Assembly (NCBI GenBank): GCA_019414025.1
Contig: DXMU01000044.1
Location: 19,501-83,500, forward strand
Direction: 5' to 3'
DNA: 64,000 bases
Origin: Collinsella sp.
GTDB lineage: Bacteria > Actinomycetota > Coriobacteriia > Coriobacteriales > Coriobacteriaceae
Shown here: positions 25,435-35,084 of the stretch, one piece after another
Numbering within the stretch: position 1 is the first letter of the stretch
How the letters are laid out: each line of letters starts with the position of its first letter
The notes under the pieces: model-generated
The model's database searches: none
What the model saw: only the letters and a program-made list of their open reading frames with translations
Told to the model about the DNA's origin: nothing
Translations under genes and position numbers: made by a program

Positions 25435-26094
25435 GTGAACAAGAGCAAGCGCATCGCCATCAGTCTGGTCGCGGGCGTGCTTGCCGCGGCGCTCTGCATG
25501 GTCTACGGCTCGTCGATCCGCTCGCAAGCCGAGCAGGCCCAGGCCGAGACTTTGGCAAAATACGGCGGCGACCGCGTTGAGGTGTGCGTCGCGGCGCGCG
25601 ATATCGACGCAGGCGAGACCCTCGACGAGACTAATGTCATAACTCAGGAATGGCTGGCGAGTCTGCTGCCGCGTGATGCGGCGACCGAGCTGCGTCAGGT
25701 GCGCGGCGACGTGACGACCTCGCGCATTCCCAAAAACGCCGTGATCTGCAATATCTACACCAAGGCCGAGAGCCACAAGCTCGAGGTGCCTAAAGGCAAG
25801 GTTGCCGTTTCGGTGGCGGTCGATGCCGAGCACTCGGTCGGCGGCGCCGCGGGCGTGGGCAGCTATGTAGACGTGTACGTGCAAAAAGATGGCGTGACCG
25901 ATCGTTTGTGCGGCGCGTACGTGATCGATACCAGCGAAGATGCCGGCACCACGCGTGAAGGCGAGATCGAGTGGGTGACGCTGGCGGCAGACCCCGAAGA
26001 TGTCAAGGAATTGCTGGGAGCCTCGGGAAAGGGAACGGTCAGCTTGACGATTCCCGCCACGGCACGCGGCAAAAAGAGCGGAGGCGACGAGTGA
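25435..26094 (+). CDS. cpaB: Flp pilus assembly protein CpaB (SAF domain)
   Basis: First gene of the Tad/Flp pilus operon. The 219-residue protein has an N-terminal membrane anchor (about 7-24) and a SAF domain (about 40-105; VCVAARDIDAGETLDE), followed by the RcpC/CpaB C-terminal region. In diderms CpaB sits near the secretin; here it presumably lies outside the single membrane. GTG 25435 follows GAGAGGAG. Its stop overlaps the start of the next gene (TGATG). Confidence 0.85.
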   Translation: MNKSKRIAISLVAGVLAAALCMVYGSSIRSQAEQAQAETLAKYGGDRVEVCVAARDIDAGETLDETNVITQEWLASLLPRDAATELRQVRGDVTTSRIPKNAVICNIYTKAESHKLEVPKGKVAVSVAVDAEHSVGGAAGVGSYVDVYVQKDGVTDRLCGAYVIDTSEDAGTTREGEIEWVTLAADPEDVKELLGASGKGTVSLTIPATARGKKSGGDE

Positions 26095-27743
26095 TGAAGG
26101 CGATCTGGCTTGCGTGCTGCGCGTGCGGCGATTACGGGCTGCTACAGCAGGAAGTCGAGGGTCGCGATGTGGGCGCGCAGGTGCTTCGCGTGGGCGACCT
26201 GGACGGGTTGGTATCCATGGCGCGGGCGTTTCCGTCGCGCCGCGGTGCCGCCATCATCGCGGCGTCTCTGTTCGATGCCGAAGATGTGCGCAAGACTGTT
26301 GCGCGCCTGACGGCCGAAGGCCGCGTGAGTCGCGTGGTCGTGTTGATAGAAGCGCTCGATCCGTCGGATATCGAGGGGTTGTTTCGCGCGGGGGCGACCG
26401 AGGTCATCGCTGCGCACAGTATATGCGGCAACGGGCGCGCGGGCGAGGGAGCGGTTGATTCCGATCGGCGCATGACGATTGAGCCCGATGCTTTTGTTGA
26501 TAGGGAGCCCGGGGCGCCTCGCGCTACAAGAGGCCCGCGTGTTGATGATTATGGAAAAGCGGAAGCCGAGCATGGTCGGCGCCCCCGGAACCCCCTTGTA
26601 TGCGATGACGCTGGAGGGCCGGCGCAGCATGCTGGCGACTCCCCGGCTGTAGATATGGGATACGTGCACGGCGTGCATCTGGTGGATGAGCTCGACGAAG
26701 TTGAGGGCTTTGCCGGGTGCGGCGAGTTGTCGCTGATGCAGCATGAGCAGATTGCGCAGAACGAGCTTGCTTCGCAGACCGAACAAGCTGCCATGCCGGC
26801 TTGGACGCAGCGTGTGGTTGCGGCGGAGGAGACGGGGACGCTGGCACCGACGCCCGCACCGCCGCCTCCGATGCCGCCGGCAGACGCTGCCGCTCCGCAG
26901 CGTCGAGCTCCGGTCATCTGCGCCATTTCGGGTTCGGGCGGTTGCGGCAAGTCGACGATCGTTGCCACCATGGCACACACATCGTCGCTGTTGGGCTTGC
27001 GTGCCGCCGTGCTCGACCTGGACCTGATGTTTGGAAACCTTTACGACTTGTTAGGTGTCGATGCTCCGCGCGATATGGCGGCGCTTATCGAGCCATCGGC
27101 GGCGGGCGCGCTCACCGAGCCGGATATCGTAGCCACATCGATGCGCGTGGCGCCGGGCGTTACGCTCTGGGGTCCCGTCGCGGCGCCCGAGCAAGCCGAG
27201 CTCATGGCACGTCCGGTGGAGCTACTGCTTGATGTCCTGCGTCGCGAATCCGACGTGGTCTTTATCGATACCTCGGTCTTTTGGGGCGACGCCGTGGCGG
27301 CTGCGGTGGCGGCGAGCGACCGTTGCCTGGTCGTTGGCGATGCTGCGGTGTCGTCCGCGACATCGGCGTCGCGCGTCATTGAACTGGCAAGTCGAGTAGG
27401 TGTGCCGCGCACGCGTATGAGCGCCGTGTTCAACCGGTTCGGTGCGCGCGGGGCAGACGAGGACGTCGCTATGCGCTTTGAGATTGCCTGTGCGTTGAGC
27501 TCCAAGATTCGTATCGCCGATGGCGGGCAGGATCTCGCCGCGCTCATGGCGTTTGGGCGTGCTGACGAGGCAGTGGGGCAGACCAGCGCTTTTGCGACCA
27601 GCGTGCGCGAGGCCACGCGCGAGATGCTCGTGGAACTGGGGTGCGCCGTCGGCCCTTGGAGCGATATGGTCGCCGACCGTGCAATGCGCACCGAACGCCC
27701 GCGTATTCGCCTTCCCTGGTCGCACGAGGGTGATCAGCGATGA
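26094..27743 (+). CDS. CpaE-like Tad pilus ATPase (MinD/ParA fold)
   Basis: A 549-residue protein. The N-terminal 110 residues resemble the degenerate receiver domain of CpaE/TadZ. A long, variable linker follows, then a MinD-like ATPase from about 270: deviant Walker A GSGGCGKSTI, LDLDLMFGNLYDLLG, VVFIDTSVF. CpaE/TadZ proteins place the pilus machine in the cell. ATG 26094 overlaps the cpaB stop; GTG 26091 is also possible. The stop overlaps cpaF by 4 nt, showing tight coupling. Confidence 0.85.
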   Translation: MKAIWLACCACGDYGLLQQEVEGRDVGAQVLRVGDLDGLVSMARAFPSRRGAAIIAASLFDAEDVRKTVARLTAEGRVSRVVVLIEALDPSDIEGLFRAGATEVIAAHSICGNGRAGEGAVDSDRRMTIEPDAFVDREPGAPRATRGPRVDDYGKAEAEHGRRPRNPLVCDDAGGPAQHAGDSPAVDMGYVHGVHLVDELDEVEGFAGCGELSLMQHEQIAQNELASQTEQAAMPAWTQRVVAAEETGTLAPTPAPPPPMPPADAAAPQRRAPVICAISGSGGCGKSTIVATMAHTSSLLGLRAAVLDLDLMFGNLYDLLGVDAPRDMAALIEPSAAGALTEPDIVATSMRVAPGVTLWGPVAAPEQAELMARPVELLLDVLRRESDVVFIDTSVFWGDAVAAAVAASDRCLVVGDAAVSSATSASRVIELASRVGVPRTRMSAVFNRFGARGADEDVAMRFEIACALSSKIRIADGGQDLAALMAFGRADEAVGQTSAFATSVREATREMLVELGCAVGPWSDMVADRAMRTERPRIRLPWSHEGDQR

Positions 27744-29068
27744 GCCTGCAAACGAGGATTAAGGCTGCCGGCGCTGCAGCGGCGGTAGCGCCTGTGGATG
27801 CGGGGCGTCGCCGCGCGGTGAAACGACGCACCAAGCGCGCCGTGATGGACCGTATGGGCTACGACGAAGTGGCGCGTATCAGCGCCTATATCGACCCGAC
27901 ACTTGCCCGCTCGGAATTGCGTCCTGCGGTGGAGGCGGCGCTCAATGTTGAGGAGCCGACCGATCTCGCGACGCCCGAGCGCGAGACTATCATCGACGAG
28001 ATTTTGGATGACGTGGTGGGCTTGGGGCCGTTGCAGCCGCTCATCGAGGACGACACCGTTACCGAGATCATGATCAACGGCTGCCGCTCGGCTTTCTTTG
28101 AACGCGGCGGCGTCTTGTACCCCATCGAGCATGCGTTTGAGGATGATGAACAGATCCGTGTGCTTATCGACCGCATCATCTCGCCACTTGGCCGCCGTAT
28201 CGACGAGCGCAGCCCCATCGTCAACGCCCGCCTCAAAACGGGTTATCGCGTCAACGCGGTGATTCCGCCTGTGGCGATTGACGGACCGATTCTCACCATC
28301 CGAAAGTTTTCGGACCGCATCTGCTCGCTGGACGAGCTCGTGGGGTTGGGATCGTTGCCGCTTTGGTATGCGCAGCTGCTGTCGTGCGCGGTGTCGCTGC
28401 GACAGGACCTGGCGGTTGCGGGAGGCACGGGATCTGGTAAGACCACCCTGCTCAACGCGTTGTCATGCGAGATTTCCACCGGCGAGCGCATCGTGACGAT
28501 CGAGGACTCTGCCGAGCTCAAGTTTGCGCATCATCCGCACGTGGTGCGCCTAGAGGCGCGCGAGGCTTCAATTGAGGGTGAGGGCGCGGTGACGATCCGC
28601 GACCTGGTAACTAATGCCCTGCGCATGCGCCCCGACCGCATCGTGGTGGGCGAGGTGCGCGGTGCCGAGTGCTGCGACATGTTGCAGGCCATGAACACGG
28701 GCCACGACGGATCGCTCACCACACTTCATGCGGGTTCAGAACAGGAGACCGTGGTGCGTTTGACGTTGCTTGCACGTTATGGGATCGATCTGCCGAGTGA
28801 GCTTATCGAGGAGCAGATTGCCATGGCACTCGACGGTATCGTGATGTCCGAGCGCCACGCCGATGGCAGACGCTTCGTCTCCTCGTATTCGGGGGTGCGA
28901 CGCGCCGCATCGGGCGGCGTAGAGCTCGAGCGCTATGTGACGTTCGATGCCGCCGAGCGCACCTGGACGCTTGACCGCGAGCCGCCGTTTATCGCAGAAG
29001 GCCTGCGGTCGGGGACGCTCACACAAGAGGAGGTGGACGAATGGAGATCACTGTGCCCCTCGTCGTAG
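27740..29068 (+). CDS. cpaF: Tad pilus assembly ATPase CpaF/TadA
   Basis: The secretion ATPase that powers Flp pilus assembly. The 442-residue protein has the CpaF N-terminal region (about 40-150; [21 protein letters not shown]), Walker [12 protein letters not shown] (about 230), an Asp box, Walker [14 protein letters not shown] and a His box near [11 protein letters not shown]. Length is normal. It overlaps its upstream neighbour by 4 nt and tadB by 28 nt. Confidence 0.94.
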   Translation: MSLQTRIKAAGAAAAVAPVDAGRRRAVKRRTKRAVMDRMGYDEVARISAYIDPTLARSELRPAVEAALNVEEPTDLATPERETIIDEILDDVVGLGPLQPLIEDDTVTEIMINGCRSAFFERGGVLYPIEHAFEDDEQIRVLIDRIISPLGRRIDERSPIVNARLKTGYRVNAVIPPVAIDGPILTIRKFSDRICSLDELVGLGSLPLWYAQLLSCAVSLRQDLAVAGGTGSGKTTLLNALSCEISTGERIVTIEDSAELKFAHHPHVVRLEAREASIEGEGAVTIRDLVTNALRMRPDRIVVGEVRGAECCDMLQAMNTGHDGSLTTLHAGSEQETVVRLTLLARYGIDLPSELIEEQIAMALDGIVMSERHADGRRFVSSYSGVRRAASGGVELERYVTFDAAERTWTLDREPPFIAEGLRSGTLTQEEVDEWRSLCPSS

Positions 29069-29967
29069 GGGGCTTGGCAGGGCTTTCTGTCGCGACGGCG
29101 TGCGGGGCGGAACCTCGTGTGCCGCAGGTACCGCCGGCGGAGCTGGCACGTCAGGCGCTCGAGACGGTGGCAGAGAAGCTGCCGCGTGAGCTGGTGGAAA
29201 ACGATCTGCTGAAAAAGATCGCCCGTTCGTGGGCATCGCTGGCTCCGGCGCATCGCCTTGGCCTCGTGATCGAAGATGCTTCGGGGCGTTTGGCGTTTCT
29301 GCTGCTATCGAGCGGTGTCTGCTGCGTTTTACTAACGATGGTGTCGTTATCACCCCTCGGATTTGCCTTGGGACTTGTTGTTCCGTTTGCCGTTGGCGCC
29401 GCTCGGGATGGCTTTGAGAGCCGGCGCGAGCAACGCGATGCAGAAGAGGCAATGCCCGAGGCGTTTACCGCACTTTCCATGTCGCTTGCCTCGGGACATT
29501 CGCTGGCCCAGGGCATGCGCTTTGTGGGCGCTCATGCGCAAGAGCCAGTGCATACCGAGTTTTTGCGGGTGGCGGCGGCGATCGATTGCGGCATCTCGGC
29601 GACCGACGCGCTCGATGACTTGCTCGTGCGCATCGACGCCCCCGGTCTTTCGCTTGTGACCTTGGCGCTTAAGGTGTCTCAGCGCACCGGAGCTCCGCTT
29701 GCCGACTTACTGTCCGAGGCGTCGAGCATGGTAGGGGGGCGCATTGAGCTCAAACGCCGCCTGGATGTTAAGACGTCACAGGCGCGTATGTCGGCACACA
29801 TGGTCGCGGCGATGCCGGCGGGCATGTGCGCGGTGTTGGCGCTGCTTTCGGCAGATTTTCGTCGCGGTCTTGCGACGCCTGCCGGCGCGGGCGCTGTGGT
29901 GCTGGGTCTTGCCCTCAACGCCGTTGCCCTGGTGGTTATCCGGCGCATTATGCGGGTGGAGCTATGA
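29041..29967 (+). CDS. tadB: Tad pilus inner membrane protein TadB (T2SS F domain)
   Basis: A platform protein of the Flp pilus machine. It is 308 residues long, with two membrane helices at about 85-125, a T2SSF domain (about 140-265; MPEAFTALSMSLASGHSLAQGMR) and two C-terminal helices. GAGGAGGTGG precedes the ATG inside the end of cpaF. It pairs with TadC, the next gene, which overlaps it by 4 nt. Confidence 0.88.
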   Translation: MEITVPLVVGGLAGLSVATACGAEPRVPQVPPAELARQALETVAEKLPRELVENDLLKKIARSWASLAPAHRLGLVIEDASGRLAFLLLSSGVCCVLLTMVSLSPLGFALGLVVPFAVGAARDGFESRREQRDAEEAMPEAFTALSMSLASGHSLAQGMRFVGAHAQEPVHTEFLRVAAAIDCGISATDALDDLLVRIDAPGLSLVTLALKVSQRTGAPLADLLSEASSMVGGRIELKRRLDVKTSQARMSAHMVAAMPAGMCAVLALLSADFRRGLATPAGAGAVVLGLALNAVALVVIRRIMRVEL

Positions 29968-30605
29968 GCGCCCCGGTTGCAGTTGCGGCTTGCCTGTGCG
30001 CCCTGAGCGTATTTGTCGCGACGGGTTTGGATCGGGCGGATGCACGCAAGATCACAGGGGCCTGCAAGCGCGAGGCGGTGCTGGTCGCTGCCGCAGGTCG
30101 CTCGGTGGTCGATGCTCTGATCGCGCGAGCGAAGGGCGCGGTTGGAGCGGGTGGCCCGGCGCGAGTGTCGCTCGGCGAAGTGTCCGAGATGATCGATGTT
30201 GTTCGCTTGGGTCTTTCGGCCGGTCTTTCGTTTGATGCGGCGCTTGAGATTTTCTGCGCCAACCGCCGGTCAGTGCTGGCTCTTCGCCTTGAGCGAGCCT
30301 GCATGGCGTGGCAGGTGGGCGTGGGCACGCGTGAGGACGAGTTGTTGGCCGCCGCGCGCGACTTGGACGTGCGAGCGCTCGAGACCTTTGCCATCACGGT
30401 GGGGCAGGCGCTCGCCCTGGGTGCCCCACTTGCCGAGACGCTGGCCGCTCAAAGTCGCGAGATCCGTGCGGCTCATCGCGCCGCGGTCGAGCGCGAGATC
30501 GAGCGTGCGCCCGTCAAGCTGCTGATTCCCACCGGCACGCTCATCTTGCCGGCGTTGCTTCTGTCCATATTGGGCCCGCTGCTGGGAGCAGGCGGGATGA
30601 TGTAG
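29964..30605 (+). CDS. tadC: Tad pilus inner membrane protein TadC (T2SS F domain)
   Basis: The second platform protein, 213 residues. One N-terminal helix, a T2SSF domain (about 70-180; MIDVVRLGLSAGLSFDAALE) and one or two C-terminal helices are seen. It is shorter than most TadC proteins (about 280-300), mainly at the N-terminus. The start ATGA overlaps the tadB stop. Confidence 0.83.
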   Translation: MSAPVAVAACLCALSVFVATGLDRADARKITGACKREAVLVAAAGRSVVDALIARAKGAVGAGGPARVSLGEVSEMIDVVRLGLSAGLSFDAALEIFCANRRSVLALRLERACMAWQVGVGTREDELLAAARDLDVRALETFAITVGQALALGAPLAETLAAQSREIRAAHRAAVEREIERAPVKLLIPTGTLILPALLLSILGPLLGAGGMM

Positions 30606-30615
30606 GGAGGAATAC

Positions 30616-30849
30616 ATGAACACGATGACTGACGCTGCTGGCAAGGTCCAGGGCTGGGCGTTTTGCCGGGCGGCACATGTTCGTCAGTGCGCCAAGGAGC
30701 TATTGCAGGAGGAGAGCGCACAGGGTACCACCGAGTATGCCATCTTGGTCGGCGTGCTCGTGGTGATCGCGATTATCGCCATCGTCGCATTTAAGGGCAA
30801 GGTCCAAGATCTATGGAACGCTATCAGCGAGGGCATCAACAGCCTGTAG
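30616..30849 (+). CDS. Flp-family type IVb pilin
   Basis: A 77-residue prepilin, probably the main pilus subunit. A 36-residue leader ends at EESAQG, followed by TTEYAILVGVLVVIAIIAIVAF, the Flp motif with the Glu-Tyr pair and hydrophobic helix. No prepilin peptidase gene lies in the window, so processing must rely on one elsewhere. GGGAGGAA lies before the ATG. Confidence 0.9.
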   Translation: MNTMTDAAGKVQGWAFCRAAHVRQCAKELLQEESAQGTTEYAILVGVLVVIAIIAIVAFKGKVQDLWNAISEGINSL

Positions 30850-31376
30850 AGGGCGAGCGCCCCATCGGGGTACTGCTGGTGTTTGCTTGCCTGGTCGTGG
30901 CGATAGCGGCGGTGCTTTGGGGGCTTAACGCCGCGCGGCAGCAGCGTCCTGGGGCCGCCTCCGATTCGGGCTCAGATTCGGCGGTGGCGTCTCAAAAAGA
31001 TGAGACGCGAGATGCGGACGATTCGGATGTCGCTGTCACGGCGCAAACCTTTCTGCGGACGCTCGACAAGCGGTCTGCCACTGCGACGGATTCGCCTGAG
31101 GGCAACGCGATTGCGGTCCGGCTTGCATGGTCCGAGGACCGACCGATGACCGAGGCAGCGGCGGATATGTTACGCGCCTACCGCGAGGTGCCAACGGCCC
31201 AGCTCGCCCTGAGCGGCTATCTCGATATTAAGGGCAACGTATGGGGCGCCATCGTGCGCGATGGACGTGGCTGGGTCGATATGGTGACGGTTGCTGCGGA
31301 TGCCGGCGATGCCTCGTGCCGCCTGCGCGTGATCCGCCTGAGCCCGCAGGCATCGAACTCAAAGGAGGGGTCGTGA
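30813..31376 (+). CDS. Tad locus membrane-anchored protein, unknown function
   Basis: A 187-residue protein with one membrane helix (about 18-37) and an extracytoplasmic, Asp/Ser-rich region followed by a small folded domain. I do not recognise the family. The frame begins inside the pilin gene (37-nt overlap) and no other start near the helix is better, so translation is probably coupled. Location between two pilin-like genes makes a pilus role likely. Confidence 0.6.
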   Translation: MERYQRGHQQPVEGERPIGVLLVFACLVVAIAAVLWGLNAARQQRPGAASDSGSDSAVASQKDETRDADDSDVAVTAQTFLRTLDKRSATATDSPEGNAIAVRLAWSEDRPMTEAAADMLRAYREVPTAQLALSGYLDIKGNVWGAIVRDGRGWVDMVTVAADAGDASCRLRVIRLSPQASNSKEGS

Positions 31377-31377
31377 A

Positions 31378-31596
31378 ATGCATGACGTCCTGCGCGAGGA
31401 GTCTGCCCAGGCAACGGTCGAATACGCCATCGTCACGGTGGCGCTGTTATCGATCGTGCTGGCGATCGCGGGGCTTTGGCGTGCTGGCACCGATGGGCGC
31501 TTGGCGGCGCTGGTTGAGCGGGCGGCATCCCATGGCGTTGCCTCGATGCCGGTTATCGACGCCGCTGCGGGCGCTAAGGACATCGCGTTGTATTGA
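31378..31596 (+). CDS. second Flp/TadE-type pilin-like protein
   Basis: A 72-residue protein with a short leader REESAQ, then ATVEYAIVTVALLSIVLAIAGLW, a prepilin-type segment with Glu-Tyr, and a 30-residue tail. AAAGGAGGGG lies before the ATG. It is a probable minor pilin. It starts right after the preceding gene. Confidence 0.78.
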   Translation: MHDVLREESAQATVEYAIVTVALLSIVLAIAGLWRAGTDGRLAALVERAASHGVASMPVIDAAAGAKDIALY

Positions 31597-32068
31597 TATC
31601 GCGCGTGAGGACCGGGCGCAGTCTACGGTCGAGTCCGCTTTTTTGCTGCCGACGTTTCTGACGCTCATCCTTCTCGCACTGCAACCGGTGTGCCTGCTCT
31701 ATACGCGCGCGGTCATGGAGTCTGCCGCCGCCGAGACCGCGCGGCTCATGACCACGACGACGGCGGAGGACGATGATCTTAAGGAGTTCACCCGCCGCCG
31801 GCTTACCGCAGTGCCCAACGTTTCGATCTTTCATGCCGGCGGGCCGTTGTCGTGGGATATCGAGCTTGGCCGGGCCGGTGCGGGTGGCGTCTCGTCCGTG
31901 TCCGTTTCCGGCGAGGTCAAGCCGTTGCCTGTGATCGGTGCGTTTGCACAGGCTATGGGTGGTACCGCCGAGGGCGGCTACGTTGAGCTCAAAGTCGATG
32001 TCTCGTATCAATCGCGTCCCGAATGGCTGGAGGGAGATTATGATTCGTGGATTGCTGCATGGGATTAG
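31532..32068 (+). CDS. TadE-like pseudopilin, start uncertain
   Basis: The core is clear: REDRAQSTVESAFLLPTFLTLILLAL, a TadE-type prepilin leader and helix, then an extracytoplasmic domain. The start is not. ATG 31532 gives 178 residues but lies 65 nt inside the previous gene with a poor ribosome site. The natural position just before REDR has only ATT (31592), overlapping the previous stop as ATTGA. A rare ATT start by coupling is possible. Confidence 0.7.
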   Translation: MALPRCRLSTPLRALRTSRCIDIAREDRAQSTVESAFLLPTFLTLILLALQPVCLLYTRAVMESAAAETARLMTTTTAEDDDLKEFTRRRLTAVPNVSIFHAGGPLSWDIELGRAGAGGVSSVSVSGEVKPLPVIGAFAQAMGGTAEGGYVELKVDVSYQSRPEWLEGDYDSWIAAWD

Positions 32069-34193
32069 GCGTTTCTGGTCTAGACGCGTTTTGACGCGCC
32101 GTCCGAGCTGCCATCGCAAGCGAGGCGGCTTTATGGGTCGAGCCGGTATCGACCTGTTTATCGAAGACGGTGCCTACACCACGCTTTCCTCTGCGGTGGT
32201 CATCTTGGTGGTGCTCACACTGCTGTTTTCGTCGACGGCGGCGATATGGAGCATGTCGCGCGCGGGGGACACCCAGGTGGCTGCCGATAGCGGCGCGCTG
32301 GCAGGCGCCAATGTGGTGTCGTCCTATCACACGGCTGCCACGGTGGTGGATGCGAGCATCTTGAGTTTGGGCCTGGCGGGGTTTGCCACGATCGGGACGG
32401 GCCTGGTCGCCATCCTCATCCCGGGTGCCGAACCAGTTGCCGGCAATATGGTCGACACCGGGATTGAGATCATTAAAACGCGCAACAAGTTTGCCAAAAG
32501 CGCATCGGAAGGCTTACAGAAAATCGAGACGGCTCTGCCGTATCTGATCGCCGCGCGTGCCACGCAGGCGGTGTCGGCGCAGGATACCGATAGTGTGACC
32601 TATACCGGTACGGCGCTTGCCGTGCCCAGGACATCCGAGTCGGACTTCGCTGCGCTCGAGAGGTCCGAGATCTCGACCGATGCCATCGAGAGCACCTCAA
32701 AAGATCTTGACTATGCTGCCAAGGAACTGAAGAAAGCGTCCGAGAAAACGTCAAAGGCCAAGGAACGCGCCTGGCTTGCCGACTGCGGTGGATCGGACAG
32801 AGGCGCAGTCGGAAGCTGTTCGTGCATGTGGGAACGCGCGAAGAGCTTGGCGAAGCTTTCGGATATTGAGAATCCGCACTATGCCTCGAGTGTCACATGG
32901 GAGCCGCAAGTGGCGCTCGATCGCGCGAAGGCCTATTACCGCTTGCGCCTTGCAAACGAGGCACCTCAGGGCTCAAGCGTCGAGACGAAGGCGGAGTCGG
33001 CGGCGCGCAAGGCGTTTTACACCTATGCGAGTACAGAGGTCAATCGTGCATATGTAACCGAGGACGGAGATGCAGTCACTTTCCATATCCCGCTGTTGCC
33101 GCGCAACGCTGACGAGGTGCGAGCGACGGAACTCTATACCGATGCGGCGTGGCCAACCAGTGTCATCGATGACAAGACGTATCTGCATTACGGAACGAGT
33201 TGCCCCAACTATAAGAAGGGGTCGCCAGGCGGGTTAGCCTCGGTTGCTGATTATGACGGGCAGGACAGATGCAACAGATGCCATTTTGGCGTTTCGTCGC
33301 TCGGTGCCGTTGCAGCGCCTTCGACTTCTATCGAAAACGGCTTCGAGTACCACTTTGACAAGTTCAAAGAGGCTCTGGAAGACTACGTCGACTGCCGCAA
33401 CAAAGAACTCGAACTTGAGCGTCAGGCCGAGGATGAGGCCGACCGTGCGGGCAATGCGTTTGACCAGGCCATTAAAGCGCTTTCGGGCAAGCGTCCGCGT
33501 ATCGCTCCGCCCGGTCGCAACGGCGTGGTTGCCTTTGCGGCTTCGGGTGCCATCTCGAGCCCCGATGAGCTCAACTCTTCGTTTAACACGGCAGTCAGGC
33601 TTGGCGATCGCGGTGCTATCTCTGCCGCGGTGCTGGCGCCCGATGAGGCGACGGCACAAAACAACGTGCTTTCGCGATTTTTCTCGACATTGAAGGAACG
33701 CTCGGGCGGCGTTGCCGGCGTCCTCGATGGCGTCATGGATGTTTGGGGACGGCTGCTCGTAGGATACGGTGATATCCAAGGTTCGGCCGACGAACTTATG
33801 GACGAGATGATTAAGGGCCTAGGAGGGGGCAGCGGCGCGTTGGGCTCCATCGCATCGTGGCTCGGCGATACCGTTTCGGCGTCCGTGGCGGCGTTGGGTC
33901 TGGAACCGTGCGACTTGCGCCTGCGAAAGCCGGTGCTGACCGATTCCGCCAACGTCATTAAGAGTCCGGGGTCTGACGTTGCTGGTCTCTCTCAAGCGCA
34001 AGACAAGCTGCGAAGTATTCCGTTGGGCGTGACCGATCCCAAGGCACTTTGCGAGGCGTTGGAATATCAAGTCGAACGCACCATTAGCGGTACGGTGTTC
34101 ACGCTTGCGGAGATTCCTCTGCCCGGCGGCGGCTCCATCCCACTTACCGTCGATGTCGCGACGCTGGTTGGCGCTCTGGGCGGTGGGTCGTAA
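32040..34193 (+). CDS. TadG-like large pilus-associated protein
   Basis: A 717-residue protein. The N-terminal basic segment and membrane helix (about 45-70), followed by QVAADSGALAGANVV, match the TadG-like N-terminal domain (Flp pilus assembly). A long extracytoplasmic region follows, with coiled-coil-like stretches at about 210-250 and 440-500 and six or more cysteines. It is much larger than usual TadG proteins. Such proteins are thought to anchor or tip the pilus. GGAGGGAG precedes ATG 32040; it overlaps the previous gene by 29 nt. Confidence 0.78.
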   Translation: MIRGLLHGIRRFWSRRVLTRRPSCHRKRGGFMGRAGIDLFIEDGAYTTLSSAVVILVVLTLLFSSTAAIWSMSRAGDTQVAADSGALAGANVVSSYHTAATVVDASILSLGLAGFATIGTGLVAILIPGAEPVAGNMVDTGIEIIKTRNKFAKSASEGLQKIETALPYLIAARATQAVSAQDTDSVTYTGTALAVPRTSESDFAALERSEISTDAIESTSKDLDYAAKELKKASEKTSKAKERAWLADCGGSDRGAVGSCSCMWERAKSLAKLSDIENPHYASSVTWEPQVALDRAKAYYRLRLANEAPQGSSVETKAESAARKAFYTYASTEVNRAYVTEDGDAVTFHIPLLPRNADEVRATELYTDAAWPTSVIDDKTYLHYGTSCPNYKKGSPGGLASVADYDGQDRCNRCHFGVSSLGAVAAPSTSIENGFEYHFDKFKEALEDYVDCRNKELELERQAEDEADRAGNAFDQAIKALSGKRPRIAPPGRNGVVAFAASGAISSPDELNSSFNTAVRLGDRGAISAAVLAPDEATAQNNVLSRFFSTLKERSGGVAGVLDGVMDVWGRLLVGYGDIQGSADELMDEMIKGLGGGSGALGSIASWLGDTVSASVAALGLEPCDLRLRKPVLTDSANVIKSPGSDVAGLSQAQDKLRSIPLGVTDPKALCEALEYQVERTISGTVFTLAEIPLPGGGSIPLTVDVATLVGALGGGS

Positions 34194-34669
34194 TGAGTAT
34201 CCGCATGCGTCTGCGCGAGGAGCGTGCCCAAGCGACGGTTGAGATGGCAGTGGTTACGCCCGTTTTGCTGGTGCTGGCGCTCATCGTGTACAACGTCATG
34301 GTCTTTGCCAGCGCTGTCGCGCGCTTCGACCGCGTGGTGCCCGACATCGTGTTGACGCACGCCGTGGCGTCGGAGGGGGAGGGCGACGAAAGCTCTGCCG
34401 ATGCCTCGGCGACGGTTCAGACTCAAATTCTGAATGCCATGGAAGGCTATGACTTGCAGATCGAAGTGTCGAGCGAGCAAGGCGCGAAGGCATTGGATGG
34501 TGGCCTGCTCTCCCTATCCGGTACGTTTAGGACCTACACCTGCACCATGCACTATGAGCCGTGGCCGACTTCTCTCAGCATCGCTGGCGTTCCGCTGGGG
34601 GTGCCGACAACGTTGTCGCACGAGCGCGCGGTGATGGTCGATCCATGGCGTCCGGGGGTGGTCATGTGA
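34193..34669 (+). CDS. TadE-like pseudopilin
   Basis: A 158-residue protein with leader MRLREERAQ, then ATVEMAVVTPVLLVLALIVY, a TadE-type prepilin helix, and a C-terminal extracytoplasmic domain. Its start overlaps the stop of the TadG-like gene by 1 nt. It is a likely minor pilin. Confidence 0.83.
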   Translation: MSIRMRLREERAQATVEMAVVTPVLLVLALIVYNVMVFASAVARFDRVVPDIVLTHAVASEGEGDESSADASATVQTQILNAMEGYDLQIEVSSEQGAKALDGGLLSLSGTFRTYTCTMHYEPWPTSLSIAGVPLGVPTTLSHERAVMVDPWRPGVVM

Positions 34670-35025
34670 CCGCGGTCTCGTCCTATATCGCCTACGCACG
34701 GGCGCTCAACAGGTTGGGCTGGACGCCGGCCGAGTTTGTGGTGGCGGAGTCGTTTACCGTGCGTCTGCGCGGCATGCTGGGACGGCGGCCGGTTGCCGCC
34801 AACGGCCTGCCGCTCGTCATGGCGTTTCCACGCTGCTCTTCGGTCCATACGTGTTTTATGGCCTATCCCATCGACATCGCCTTCATCGATCGCGACGGCA
34901 ATATCCTCGCGCGCTACGAAAACGTCCGCCCTTGGCGCATGTGCTCCTGCCCCGGCGCCTGGGCGGTATTGGAACGCCCTTCAATCCTCGCTACACCTCC
35001 CGCCCTCCAACAAGTGCCGGCGTAA
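34666..35025 (+). CDS. DUF192 family protein
   Basis: A 119-residue protein whose LRGMLGRRP, PLVMAFPRCSSVHTCFM, YPIDIAFIDRDGNIL and CPGAWAVLE blocks match DUF192. Function is unknown; members often sit at the end of Tad clusters, as here. The likely start is GTG 34666, overlapping the previous stop by 4 nt. No signal peptide is seen. Confidence 0.82.
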   Translation: MTAVSSYIAYARALNRLGWTPAEFVVAESFTVRLRGMLGRRPVAANGLPLVMAFPRCSSVHTCFMAYPIDIAFIDRDGNILARYENVRPWRMCSCPGAWAVLERPSILATPPALQQVPA

Positions 35026-35084
35026 GAGATTGGCGACGGCGGACTTTCGTCATACGAAATTTAGTAAGATGGAGGAGAAGATGC

